64,000 bases of DNA from Cryptomeria japonica (taxonomy: Eukaryota > Streptophyta > Pinopsida > Cupressales > Cupressaceae). Below are positions 33,361 to 45,547 of the stretch, in pieces. A program made the position numbers and the translations under genes. The notes under the pieces were generated by a model. The model made no database searches. It had not been told where the DNA came from and saw only the letters and a list, made by a program, of their open reading frames with translations. The stretch spans positions 442,275,213-442,339,212 of the forward strand of contig NC_081407.1 of NCBI RefSeq assembly GCF_030272615.1, in the 5' to 3' direction. The stretch's first letter is position 1; the number at the start of each line of letters is the position of its first letter.

Positions 33361-35545
33361 ATGGAAAGAAATGAGTCTGCCCCCTGAAAAGACCCCATGT
33401 TTGATGGATCTAACTATGCCTTCTTGAGCAGAAGAATGGAGACCTATATTTTCTCCCTTGGTTTTGATGTGTGGATGTCTGTCAAGAATGGGTTTACTAT
33501 CCCTAGTGTTCCTCCCATTGATCCGGATGCTAAGAAGGAGTATGAGAATAATGCAAAGGCTAAAGATGCTATCTTAAGCAGGCTGTCAGGCAATGAGTTT
33601 GTCAAGGTCATGCACTATGCATCCACCAAGGAGACTTGGGATAAAATGCAAAGGTTATTTGAAGGAGATGCCAAAGTCAAAGAAGCCAAGCTGCAATCCC
33701 TAAGGGGTCAACTTGAAGGCATCAAGATGAAGGATGAAGAAAAGATTGCAGACTACCTTCACATAATAGATGAAACTGTAAACACCATCAGAGGACTTGG
33801 AGAAGAAATTTTTGTTGAGATTATTGTCAAGAAGGTACTTAGATCTCTCACATCTAAGTATGATACTAAGGTTTCTGCTATAGAGGAAGCCAAGGATCTG
33901 AAGACCTTCACAATGGATGAGCCATTTGGCTCTCTGACAACCTAGAAATGAGAACAACCAGCAAAGCATCCTCAAGGAAAGAGGCATCGTTCAACTCCAC
34001 CAAAAAGGGCAAGGAAGAGGTTGCTAATAAAAGATTTAGTGAGGACTCAGATGCAGAGGTAGCAAACTTTGTTATAAATCTCAAGAGAGGATCCGACAAG
34101 TATAAAAGAAAATTACCACTCAAATGTTTCAACTGTGGTAAAGTTGGACACTTTGCTACAAAATGTCCTTATAATGAAACCAATGGAGATGAGAAAAGAA
34201 GTTTTACCAGATCTGCTAGTAAATACAAAGAAGGGAATGTCTACCGATAAGGAAGAAGAGGCTACCAGAAGAAAAAGAACCTATACTTTATTGAGGATGA
34301 TGCCACAGATGAAGAAAGTGCTTCAGAAGATGACTACCATGAGAATGAAAGAAAAGTTAATCTATTTATGGCACTTGATGAACTAGTTGGTGAAGATGAG
34401 GAAGAAGAAGACATTGAGGCTGAAGTGGATCTAGAAGGTGAGCTCATAAGTGCTCTTGAGGAGCCGAGTAAAACAAGAAATGAACTCAAGAAGTTCAAAC
34501 TTGTTGTAGTAGAAGAACAAGGTCTCTTGAATCAATCCTTGGATGAGTCTAATCAAGTTATATCTGACTTGAAACTCCAATTGGAAGAAGCCAAGAGGAT
34601 ATGTGAAGTTACATCCTCTGATATGATGAAGAAGGAAAAGGAGCATCAAGATCAAAAAGAAGAAATATTGAAGCTCAGAAAGGAGCTTGAAATGAGTAAG
34701 GAACAAATGAAAGTGAGAAGCAAATATGAAAGAAGCACCAAAGCCTTAGACAAGATGTTGAGCAAACAGAAGCCATCTAAAGATACTGATGGCTTAGGAT
34801 TTGAAGAAGGACAAAGTTCAAACAACAAAGACACATCCTGAAAATAGATACAATTCACTTCTTCAAGTGAAGGTGAAGAGAAGAAGACATTCACGGTAAG
34901 CAAGGATACCAGTAAGAAGACTTATGCAGAAGTTGTTAGAAACTACCACACAAACCGGTATACACAATCAATGAACTGGAGGCCACACTCAATGTACCAA
35001 CATGAAGATCCTAGGAGAAATGCAAGAGTTGATCATGAAGGATTTACCAGAGTTAGCAACATGAAAGGAAGACCCCCGGTGAGGGAGACGTTTGCAGGAC
35101 CAAGGAAACCTAACCGATATGTTCCAAAAATTCATGGTTATTGTTACAGGTGTAACAAATTTGGACATAGGTTAGCTGACTGTAGATTAACCAATAAGCC
35201 CAGTATGGGTTATGAAAGTAGAAATCCATTTAATGCACTCTGGGATATGAATGTTGTCTGTTATCAGTGCAATGGATTTGGTCATAGGAGTTTTGAATGT
35301 AAGAAGAGTAAACCGATGTCCTACAAAAGTTTCAAAGATTAATCTTTCAATGAAAATGTGAAATGCTATAACTATCAAGAGTATGGACATATAGCAAAGT
35401 TTTGCAAGAATGACAAAAACATGTAGAAGAGGACAGATCCTGGTCAGGAATTGACAACCAAGCCAGAGCACAAAATTGCAGTTGATAAGAAGAAGGAAAC
35501 TAAAATGGTATGGGTTGAGAAAGAAAAGGACAAGGCAAAATGAAG
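33361..35545 (+). pseudogene. gag: A Gag (broken)
   Basis: Copia Gag with an early TGA eight codons after ATG 33361, so the longest open piece starts at 33397. Residues up to 33945 form the copia gag domain (FDGSNYAFLSRRMETYI, STKETWDKMQRLFEG). A one-base loss near 33942 shifts frame. From 33948 one frame continues with stops at 34248, 34839, 35340 and later. It holds a knuckle CFNCGKVGHFATKC (34125-34166), an acidic stretch, a coiled coil (34430-34740), and knuckles CYRCNKFGHRLADC (35142-35183), CYQCNGFGHRSFEC (35259-35300) and CYNYQEYGHIAKFC (35362-35403). The last has Tyr for Cys, as in B's first knuckle. It forms the particle and binds RNA in intact relatives. Confidence 0.88.
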
Positions 35546-36310
35546 TCTAATAGTGCAGACTACCCTACATGCTGAAAGGAAAAATCTAAGGGTTGTAGAT
35601 AGTGGCTATTCCAGCCACATGACCAGTGATAAAAATAAATTTATCAAGCTTGAAGATTGGAATGACGTTTCAATGAGATTTAGAGACAACTCATCCATCA
35701 AAATAAAGGGAAAAGGTACTCTAAACATTGATGGAAATTTGAAAGCACGTGATGTGTATTATGTGGAAGGCCTGAAGCACAACTTGTTGCGTGTGAGTCA
35801 GATGTGTGACAAAGGTTATAAATTCACCTTTGATTCTATGAACTACCAGATAAAGAAAGAGATTACCAGTCAGACTATAGCCAAAGGAAAGATGACATAT
35901 GGCAATGTATATAATCTAAAAGAATGTTTTGAATCCCAATGTATGTTGGGACAAGTGGATGAAAGCTGGTTGTGGCACAGAAGATTTGGCCACATAAATT
36001 TTGATAATCTAGTTGCAATAAGAAAAAAGGGGTATGTAAGAAATATACCACAAATTATCAAAGCAGTGAGCACATTTTGTGATGAATGTGTGAAAGGTAA
36101 GTAGACTAAGGCAAACTTTAGAAGAAAAGAACACAACACCTCAAGACCACTTGAAATAGTACATGCAAATTTGTGTGGTCCAACTAGGACAAGAGCTCTT
36201 GCCGATGAAAGATATTTTATGCTCTTCATTGATGACTATTAAAGAATGACAAGGGTCACTTTCCTACAAGATAAATCACAAACATTTGAAAGATTCAAGA
36301 TCTTTAGGAA
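35546..36310 (+). pseudogene. pol: A protease and integrase N-terminal half
   Basis: In frame with gag. The protease active site D-S-G is at 35598-35606 (VVDSGYSSHMT; relatives have DSGAS.HMT). A GAG-pre-integrase stretch has WLWHRRFGHINFDNL near 35967, and the zinc-binding Cys pair lies in FCDECVKGK at about 36080-36104. A stop near 36103 and another near 36239 interrupt the core, which holds the first catalytic Asp region (VHANLCGP, FIDDY). The coding sequence is then cut at 36315 by element B and resumes at 52067. Confidence 0.88.
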
Positions 36311-36315
36311 GATGG
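36311..36315. repeat. Target duplication of B, left copy (GATGG)
   Basis: GATGG precedes B's 5' LTR and recurs at 52062-52066 directly after its 3' LTR. Joining the flanks restores A's integrase reading. Confidence 0.9.
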
Positions 36316-37480
36316 TAGACTATTTACTAAGTTGTCATTAGTTTTATATCCAAAGTCATCCTATATACTCTAGTCGGTTAATACTACCGAAACATTCATT
36401 CGATAAGCACTAAAGCAGTCGGTTACAAAAGATAGAAGTCACAAAGTCTAGTATACACCGAGCTGTCTACTGAGTAACACTCTATACCTACCAAGCAACA
36501 AAAATGATATATCGAGTGAAAATGTGTTACCAGATTCATTGAACCTGGACACATATGTGGAAACGTGTTACAAGATCGAGGAACAAAGAACCGTTATCAC
36601 ATAGGAAATTGTACTTCTAGATTGTGTATGATTTTGAGGACATCTATCCTATGAAATAATTTCTAGGGTTATTCATTCGATGAATCTTGTTTGTAAGATC
36701 TATGCATGAACAAGATCACCGTCCTAAGAGATCTATTTATATGTAGAATGATTTAAGGATAAAAAAATGAGAAAAAGAGTATGAGACGTGTGATAGATAA
36801 GTTGAAAAGCAATATCATGAGAAAGCACAATGTGTTATGACTGTTATGACTGTCAGAAATATTCAGAGGTCACCAAGAAAGATTTCAGAGAACAATTAAG
36901 GGACAGAGTAAACATAAGGGTTTATCGAGATATGCTATAAGCAAGGTAATCTCATTTTGAGCACATAGAATCTGCTATAACATTTCAAATGTAAAGTTGC
37001 AGATATTTGTAAAGATTTTATTGTAATATTTTGAGTTGTAAGAGAAACCTTTAACAGGGTAAAAGACTCTAACAAAGTCTATAAATTGTAAAGCCTTTAA
37101 CCAGGTGCAACATTTAGTTTAAGTTTTGTAAAATCCTTTAGCAAGGTAGATCTAAAGATCTTGATACTCCTAATAGGGTAAGCTATCAGAAATAGCTAAA
37201 CATGTAGCTCTAACTGAGCAACCTTTATTATTGCAGTAGTGAATTTGTGGGTGCCATCCCCACTGTAGTTTTTCCCTCTAACCAAGAGTTTCTGCGTAAC
37301 CAAAATATATGTGTTATGGAGTAATCATGTATGATTGTTATTTTTTTTTTTTAGCATTATATTATGTTACAACAGTTTTTGGTTTATGCTTAACAGTAAA
37401 TTTATTGTTGAAGAAAAAATTTGAAGTACTGATTCACCCCTCCCCTCTCAGTACATTAGCTTTCCACATTGGGCCTAACA
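36316..37480 (+). repeat. B 5' LTR
   Basis: 1165 bases ending GGGCCTAACA. Its first bases read TAGACTATTT, where the 3' LTR has TGTTACTATTT, so the terminal TGTT is altered. It aligns with 43019-43555 plus 51406-52061. Confidence 0.92.
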
Positions 37481-37494
37481 ATTGGTATCAGAGC
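37481..37494 (+). other. B primer-binding site
   Basis: ATTGGTATCAGAGC directly after the LTR, matching the initiator tRNA-Met end; identical to B2's. Confidence 0.92.
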
Positions 37495-37542
37495 TTGAAT
37501 CTTGGAAAAGGGTTTAATTGCCTAAAGAGAAAGATCTTATCA

Positions 37543-38837
37543 ATGGAAGGCTACAGACAATCTCGGAGAATTGCGAATCTTCAAAATGAATTGGATCATG
37601 CTAATCAAGTGATTGCTGACATGCAGAAACAAATGCAAAAATCTTTGAAAGTTAGAAGAAGATTGTTGGATGATTTGCAGGACTCTCAAGAGTTAGTGGA
37701 ACAAATTGAGACATCATTTGAGAATAGTATATCTGAAGAGACTGAAGAAATGATTGGAGAACTGAAAGAAAAGAACAAAGCACTGACTGATCAGCTAAAA
37801 GCAATGAAAAGAGAACATGAACATTTCAGCACATAGATGACTGAAAATCTTGATGCATTGAGGATAGCCGAGGATAAATTAAGAGATCTAGAAAGAGAAA
37901 AACAATAGCTTGATGCATTAGTATCTGAAAGGAATGATGAAATCACAAGGTTGACTGGAATTCAACAAAATCTGTCAAATCAATTGGGTTATGCACATCA
38001 TGAAGCAAATCCAAAGAAACATTGAAGAAGAGTTATGAAGCATCAAAGATGTTGGATGAGCAACTTAATACAAAAAGACCCAACAAAGCTGCAGGACTCG
38101 GTTACAAAGGAAAAGACTCTACCGAGAAGGGAATCCACACTACTAAGAGAGGAGAATCATCTAAGCAAGCTGGAAACAAGAACAACATCAAAGGGAAGAA
38201 GCCTATTTGCAACTACTATGGAAAACAAGGACATACTGCCAACATGTGCCAAATCAGAAAAGGTAAGCAACCGAATGTCACAAGGTGTAATGGTTATTGT
38301 TACAATTGCAATAAATATGGTCACACATCTAACCAATGTAGGACAAAGTCTGCTAGCAATTATCAGAAGGCAAAATTCAAAGGGTTTTGTAAAAACTACA
38401 ATAGATATGGACATAGTACCAAGAAGTGTTGGTTTAAGAAGAAGAACTATATGTGGTCTTCACACCAAGCAAATACTAGAAGCTACCGAACTCACACAGA
38501 TCTTAATCGACAGTATACTGCAGTACCATGGGATTACAATACAAGGATATGGTGTGAATGTTGTGGAAGCTATGGACATATAAGTTCCAACTGCTTTATA
38601 AGGTTTGAAATGAACAACCGAAGATCATGGAGAAATCCTGGTATGGCATGCTTTCATTGTCACAAAGTTGGACACTTGGCTAGAGATTGCAGAGATCAAT
38701 CTAGAGGAGACACTGAGGAAATAAGAAGCAAATTACAGATGATTTGGAAAAAGAAGGAAAATGGATCAACTAATGAAGAAAGCACCTTACCTACCGAGTT
38801 AGGTGCACCTATTCCAAATTATTCGGTGAAGGTATGA
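37543..38837 (+). pseudogene. B ORF1: Gag-like protein (broken)
   Basis: Homolog of B2 ORF1, starting MEGYRQSR at 37543. The coiled coil is open to a TAG at 37834-37836, with a further TAG near 37906. Then 76 bases present in B2 (27333-27408) are missing at 38010/38011, flanked by AAAT in B2, which shifts frame. The rest is open at 38022-38837 and has five knuckles: CNYYGKQGHTANMC, CYNCNKYGHTSNQC, CKNYNRYGHSTKKC (second Cys lost), CECCGSYGHISSNC and CFHCHKVGHLARDC. The first knuckle has the same Tyr for Cys as B2, so that change predates both copies. The stop lies in GGTATGA. Confidence 0.88.
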
Positions 38838-39329
38838 AGGGACTGCATTCTCTCAAGCTTAAATCTTAACAGTTCCTATTTTATCATGTACTTAATTCAA
38901 AATTTGCATAGCTAAGATGCATTAGGAAATTTGAAATCTTATCAAGTCTTTTGGAAGCCTATGTAGTCGGTAAATATGGGAATTCTGGCTACTCAGTAAA
39001 AGCATAAAAAGGAAGTGGTACCGAGTGCATTTAATGTTTTCTTACCTAACTGCATGGAGCCCGATAAGGTAAAATTTTGTACTTAAAGCTTTTACGCAGT
39101 CATTTTACACTCACCAAGTTTTCAAGAAAGCAAAGCGAAGCGATTCAAAGGCAATCAAACCTCTTCCGAAGAAAAATTCAAGGTATTTACATCAATCACA
39201 ACGCATTGTCAAGCTAGTTTACCGATCATATCAGTTGTGAATATTTGTTTACTAAGTGGAAAGCATTTGCCATTCAAAAAGTTTTCAAACCCTTAGGATC
39301 TTTTGTTAAGTGATTATCTAAAATTTGAA
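38838..39329 (+). other. B spacer between ORF1 and ORF2
   Basis: No gene. It aligns with B2's spacer (26027-26523). It begins with a donor-like AAGGTATGA and has a pyrimidine/AG acceptor-like site (CAAACCCTTAG) ending near 39297, about 30 bases before ORF2's ATG. Splicing is only a possibility. Confidence 0.55.
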
Positions 39330-42300
39330 ATGGCACCTAAGATTCAGAAACCCACTGTTGTTGAAACCATTGAGAAGCCCTCATTGAAATATTCCCTACC
39401 TCCTAAAGTAGCATCTGAACCGGATGATAAAACAACATTTTCACTCATTCCGAATAGGGTTCTGCTGGTTGAGGATATTAGATTTTTCACCAAATGTCGT
39501 GTTGAGGAACTAGGTCATGTTGAGATCAAGGACACATATGATGAATTGTGTACTGATGAAAAACTAGATAACAAGTTTTAACACTTTAAAGTCAAGGGAT
39601 TGAACCAAGCCCTAACCTATCCCCATGTCTTCAAACCCCAATGGGTTATTTGTTTTGAGCAGAGTTCATGATGACTTCATGTGGTTAGAGGAGCAACCAT
39701 TCAAAATCACCAAGGAAATCATTCACTTGATAACCGAATACCCTATATACGACCATGCCCGAGCTCAGAAGATGATATCACAGAAATAATTGATCACTTT
39801 AACCGGAGTTGAATTTGATTGCAGAGGTCTAAAACTGAATAATGTCACAGATGCAAAGCTGAAGTTTGCCATTATAGTAATAGGTTATTGTTTCTTTCAA
39901 TCAGCAAGGGAAAATTGTGTACCATGTGCAGTTGTTGATTTAGCATATAAAATTGTGAAGAAGAGAATGAAGATTGATCTTTGTGAAGTGTATACAACTT
40001 GACTAACACACTGAAGTTTGGATCACTCTTGGTATGCATGTTTTTCTATTTTGAAAAATTCTTTCCATCTGTCGGTAACGTAGTTTGGGAGCTACACCGA
40101 CCAATCACCCATCAAATCAATGACTTCATTAAACAGCTAGGTGATAACTTTAATGAGATTATGGATGATTACTTCAGCAAGTTTCAGGAAAGGATGCATA
40201 ACAGGTATAGGATTCCACCCAAGTTAGTGGAGAAATACAAGGATGATATATGCTTTGAAGTAGACACCGACTACTGCTATGTCAATGCGGTGGAACCGAG
40301 AACTCAATCTTTGCCACCTATGGGTTATGAGATTGATTTTGACATTTCACAACAGCAGATAGATGCCTTTCTTGCACTTCCAAGGCATGCTATAGAAATC
40401 AGGTACGAAACCTATGAAGAGGTTAAAGAAAAAGTTAAGATGAGCATTGTAGTACCTAAGGCTACAAGGAAGGCAACTAAAATGATTAAAGTATTAACTG
40501 AGAAATTTGGAGAAGGTTCTTCCTCCACTCCTGTCAAGAGTGAACTACTTGCAATTGAGGAAGAATCTGAAGCTAATGAAGCTGCTGTTACTTTGAGCAC
40601 CGAGTTGCCAAAAGGCAAAATTTTGAAAAGGAAGAAATAGGACTCATCACAAGTATCACCGACACCTCCAGCAAAGCGACCTAATACTAGATCATCTGCA
40701 GTGTCACCGAGTAAGAAGCAGAAAAATGTTGCAATGCCTAAGGTCACAAGGACTTATAAGAAAACGCCTCAGAGACTCATTTTGACTAAAGAGTCCAGTG
40801 ACACCGAATCTGAAGACGCAAGCAAATTTCAGATTGTTAAGAGTCAAAACGAAGATGTACATAGCATTGATAATTTCTGTGCTAATTTGAAACAATATGG
40901 TGGATTTGGAGCTTTTAGATATGTGAAATATGATTCCAGAAATGAAGATGAAAAGAGGCAAATAGAAGAAGAAGTAGTATGTACACTACTTAAATTCTGA
41001 ATAGTCCCATTGGAAGTGACTGATTTCCTTCCTAAAACATTGTATTCACATATTGACACCAGGTGGAAATATGCTATGGACTCGGAGAAACAAGTTAGAG
41101 AAAGAGTTTTGGTACATCTCTTTCCAGACATGTCGGTAGATGACATTAAGAAAATTTAAAGACCTCACAGACAAAATTTCAAGTAAAGCAAAGAGCATTG
41201 AAAATGATGAACGGTCTTTATCTTGAAGTCAAGAATGAAACTAAGGAAAAATGGCAAGAAATATTCTGACTCAAGAATGATGAACCTCATGCTGAACCTC
41301 AAAGTGAAGTTGAAATAGTTGACATCACCGAACAAGATCCTGCTGAAACTATTCAATTAGATGAGGATGTCATGGCTACTGAGGATCAGGGACAAGAAAT
41401 GATAGAAGGCAATGCCTATGCCAAACGGGTATCCAGTGAATCAGTTTTGGAACAAGTCAAGTCATATCCTCCGGTCACTCAACAAGTCCCATCCAAGCAT
41501 CCTAAGGATACTGATCAAGGGAAAGGGGGTCAACAGTCTACCAAAGGAGAATCTACTTCTCAAACCACTAGGGAACAGACTTCTCAAGCACCTGCATGCA
41601 CAGAAACTATTGCCACTGAGACCCCAAGCATAGAAGCATCGAAGGACACAATAGAGGCTATAGGAACCAACAAAAGTGTTGCCTCTACCGAGCAACCTAC
41701 CGAGGATGATGAAGCCTCCAACGCCATTGTACTAGTTCAACCGATGAAAGCCTCATCATCTAGAGACAAGAAAATGAAGAAACATAGTTTCAAGATAGAT
41801 CTATCTAAGCCCATTGTGTTGCCAAATGTTGACATTTCTAAACTGAAAGGGCAAGCACTCATTGAATTCGGAGAGCTATGCAAAGCCAAAGTTTAACAAG
41901 AAAGACAAATGGCTATTCAGAAAAAGAACTGTGTACTTCAGAAGGTTAAGGCATTATTGTCAGACATGCTACCTGAAGCTACCATGAATAAAGATGTTGC
42001 CATCCATATTCAACTGGATGAACTCCTCACTCAATTATAAGCATCAGGAGTAGATGCATTTGAATACCTCAGCAAGCTAAAGGATAAAGAGCTAACTGCA
42101 AAAATGACTGAAGAGGTACAGAAAGCAATTGCTATCAGTAAAGTCAAACTAGTCAAATTCATAGCTGAGTTGTCCCCTCAACTTAAGCATATTCTTTATT
42201 TGTTTCAAAATCTCTCTACATTCTCTTTATTCATTAAGGATATCAAAACTAAAACCAAAGTCATTGAACAAGAGATCACCAATCTCTCCAATACATTGAC

Positions 42301-42625
42301 TACCAAGCCAAATTCTATTCAGAATTTCTACACCAAATTGCAAACTCTTATGGCTCAATAGTTGGAACTTAGAAATGAAGAGCACAAGATCAGGATGGAT
42401 ATAATGACTCTTCAGACATTATTCATTCCTCATTTTTCATCTATTCAAGAGCATATCAATCGAGCCACTCATTTATCCACTCAACCAGAGGGAAGCACAC
42501 TAGATGGTCTAATCTCACTCCTAGCTGACATTACAGCTCAAAATTCACTCATGGATAGTGTCAAGGATGCCCTCTCTACCGCTCTCACCAATGCAAGGAC
42601 AAAGTATAAATCCATTTTTGACTAG
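39330..42625 (+). pseudogene. B ORF2: unknown retrotransposon protein
   Basis: Homolog of B2 ORF2, starting MAPKIQKP at 39330. Open pieces: 39330-39581, 39790-40002, 39999-40640, 40701-41000, 41372-41896, 42104-42361 and 42362-42625, separated by stops and frameshifts. Conserved with B2: the globular N-terminus (RFFTKCRVEELGHVEIKD, VIGYCFFQSAREN), basic NLS-like patches (KRKK, PSKKQK), a Thr/Glu/Gln/Ser-rich linker, KKHSFKIDLSKPIVLPNVD and the helical C-terminus. The B2 reading goes on seven codons where B has CAG to TAG at 42623. I do not recognise the family. Retention at about 1100 codons in two copies argues that it was once under selection. Confidence 0.75.
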
Positions 42626-43018
42626 TTGCCTCCACCGAATGGTAACTAGTTTTGATGTTTGTCAAAAAGGGGGAGTATAGTATCAAAGTATCAAAGGGGG
42701 AGTGTAGTATACAAGGGGAGTATACCGAGTAGAACAGAGTATCCAAATGCACAGTTGAATTTGATAGGGGAGCAGTAAACACTAAGCAGTGATCAAAGAG
42801 CAAAGAACAAGTGCAGTAAACATAGAACATTGATCACCGAGCATGCAAAATCAGAATTATGTATAGTATATTGATAAGGGGAGTATATCTGAGTATACTA
42901 TTTATTGATTATTGTATATACTGTCAGTTTAGTCAAATTTTGTAAGTATATAGATTTTGAGTTATGACTTTGAAAGGAGTTTTGTCAAACATTTCAAAAC
43001 TAATGTCAAAAGGGGAGA
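42626..43018 (+). other. B 3' non-coding region with repeated purine tracts
   Basis: GGGGGAG- or GGGGAG-type tracts occur near 42669, 42695, 42714, 42766 and 42878, and finally as the PPT CAAAAGGGGAGAT that ends at 43018. Repeated PPT-like tracts before the 3' LTR are described for Sireviruses and also occur in A. No gene. Confidence 0.8.
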
Positions 43019-43555
43019 TTGTTACTATTTACTAAGTTGTCATTAGTTTTATATCCAAAGTCATCCTATATACTCTAGTCGGTTAATACTACCAGAACAT
43101 TCAGTCGGTAAGCACTAAAGCAGTTGGTTACAGAAGATAGAAGTCACAGAGTCTAGTATACACCAAGTTGTCTACCGAGTAACACTCTATGCCTACTGAG
43201 CAGAAAAAATGATATACCGAGTGAACACACACCGAGTGAAGATGTGTTACCAGATTCATTGAACCTGGACATGTGTGGAAATGTGTTACAAGATCGAGGA
43301 ACAAAGAACCGTTATCACATAGGAAATTGCACTTCTAGATTTTGTATGATTTTGAGGGCATCTATCCTATGAAATAATTTCTAAGGTTATTCATTCGATG
43401 AATCTTGTTTGTAAGATCGATGCATGAACAAGATCACCGTCCTAAGAGATCTATTTATATGCAGAATGATTTAAGGATAAAAAATGAGAAAAAGAGTATG
43501 AGACATGTGTGATAGATAAGTTGAAAAGAAATGTCATGAGAAAGCACAATGTGTT
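43019..43555 (+). repeat. B 3' LTR, left part
   Basis: It begins TGTTACTATTT after the PPT and matches 36316-36840 or so. It is interrupted at GTGTT (43551-43555), the left target duplication of C, and continues at 51401. Confidence 0.93.
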
Positions 43556-43923
43556 TGTAAAGCGGAAAAATCGAACCCTAGTCGTTCTCCCCTCCCCAAC
43601 TCCGAGGAGAGAGAAGGGAGGTCGCTAGGGTTGATGGTTTTCACTTAAGGGAGAGACTTTACATTCAAAAGAGGGGTTGAAACCCACAAGATCCAATCCC
43701 ACACAATGCAAGATTGGATGCTAAATGCGTTTCAAGGGTTAAGACAGCAAGGCTACCCTCTTTTGTAAAGAATGTTGATAGAAGAATTAAGCTAGGAATG
43801 CATAGAAAGTGACAAAGATTCGCTTATAAACTGAGATAGGGATATAGGATGAAGCTACGGACCTGGAATTAGCAGTAAAATGTCGATACGGTGCTGTCCT
43901 GCAAATTTGAGCAAAAGTTGTCA

Positions 43924-43950
43924 GGACGATGGCGCCCGGCGCCACGGTCC
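43924..43950. repeat. 27-base GC-rich palindrome motif
   Basis: The near-perfect inverted repeat GGAC..TGGCGCC / GGCGCCA..GTCC. Relatives lie at 44573-44599, 44604-44630, 50521-50547, 51170-51196 and 51201-51227 (all 27 bases), and at 49099-49128 and 49721-49750 (30 bases), eight in C in total. Confidence 0.9.
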
Positions 43951-44440
43951 TCCGAAAAATCCGCGAAACGAAGGGGGATCTATTCGTCTTTGCACAAGGA
44001 TTCCAGATCTTCAATTTCAGCCGCGTACCTGCAACCTACACACAGAAAAGCAAAGAAAATTGGGGGGTTAGGGATTAAGGGTTTGCCTTTAGGTCAAACC
44101 CTGGTTTTGGAATTAACCAAGAAATGAGAAATTGCTGTAAATGTAAATGTATGTAATGTAAAACAAGTACTAATACCTTGTTGTAAGGATGTTTGTATCC
44201 TTATGTGCAAAGGTATAGATGTTGTTGTTTGTTGTATGTTGTATGTTGTAGCATGTAATGTGTTGTAAGTGATCTCCTCTTCAATGGTTGAATCCTTGTC
44301 TTGAATGCAACACTTAGCCTTGAATGGAGACTTAGAATGCTCAATTGCTTGAAGGAATGCTTGAATGCTTGAATGTTTGAGTATAGTTTCCACGCTTGTA
44401 CACATATGTCCTTCTTACCCAAATGGAAGAGGAAAAATGT

Positions 44441-44450
44441 AGTTTATATA
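44441..44450 (-). promoter_or_regulatory. TATA box in C LTR
   Basis: TATATAAACT on minus, conserved at 51038-51047 in the other LTR, about 360 bases into the LTR in element sense. Confidence 0.5.
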
Positions 44451-44803
44451 CTTGTCAATTAGGGTTAATAGACTGATTTTCCCGACCTTAGGCCGACCAG
44501 GAAAGTTAATTTCCAATTTGCAAACAAAAAGACCTGAGACCCCATAGGAGACCGGGCCCAAAATAGGCTCAGGGACCAGGGCGCTGGGCACCATGGTCCT
44601 GGGGGACCAGGGCGCTGGGCGCTTTGGTCCCACCTCCCGGGACAGCAGGGTGCAAAGGAGGTTCAGGCCAGGGTGCTTGAAAAATGCAGTTTTTAGTGTC
44701 GTAATCAGGTTTCGGGGTCTCCATTCAGGTTGCGTGTTGCATCGCCATCGTGAAGACCGAAATGCAGTTGAAATTGCAAGTGTCGCAATTTTAGGACGCT
44801 ACA

Positions 44804-45547
44804 TTTAGCCCCCACTTTAGCGGGAGTATGTATGCTCATACTTCCGGTAAAGTACAAGGAAACAACATTGAAAGACTTTCACCATGTCAAGGAGGCAAGA
44901 TACACCAAGCCCCCAGTGGACTAAGGATCTTACGACTTCGATTGACAAAGTAAAAGGGAAGATCACGAGGGAGAACCATGACTGTCAGTAGTAAGGTTCC
45001 CTCACTATGAGTCATGCAAGAAAGATATCAAAAATTTTCAAGGCAAAGCTAACTTTGTCAAGAAATTTTCAAGTATCTTGAAAAGATATGAACGGGATGT
45101 ATGCCCCCCTACTTTAATGCGATCGCACATGCCTCACCGGGGGTGATTGCTTTAAGGTAGTGATACATATAAGAAAATGAAAAAGGGAAAGGAGCACGTT
45201 ATCACAAGGATTTAGCCCCCAAGTGTGAGATAAGCCCAAGGATAATAGACACAAAACACAAAGCACGAGGTGACTTCGCTTTCCTTGGGGTCAGTATGCT
45301 GTATGATAATTCATGTATATCATATGTATGTATGCATAATTGTTCTTCATTCCCCAATCAAGGAAGGTTACCTAGAAGAAGGGAACACATGTGTCTTTTG
45401 AGTCAACATGAGAGAGACCAAAAGAGATCTCAATGCTTTGCATCGTCCTCAAGTAGACAACACTAAGGACAAAAAATAGAAGAATGAGAATAACACATAG
45501 AAGAAGTAACAAAAGAGAGGAGGAGAGAATCTGCTATGCTAATGAAA
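44804..45547 (-). other. C 3' non-coding region
   Basis: Between the gag-protease end and the PPT. No supported frame on either strand and no pol relic. Confidence 0.7.

Larger units (their letters stand above)
43556..44803 (-). repeat. C 3' LTR
   Basis: Left copy on plus, 1248 bases. It contains three copies of the 27-base imperfect palindrome described separately, and a minus-strand TATA box. The adjoining interior reads AGTGGGGGCTAAA on minus, a good PPT. Confidence 0.95.
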
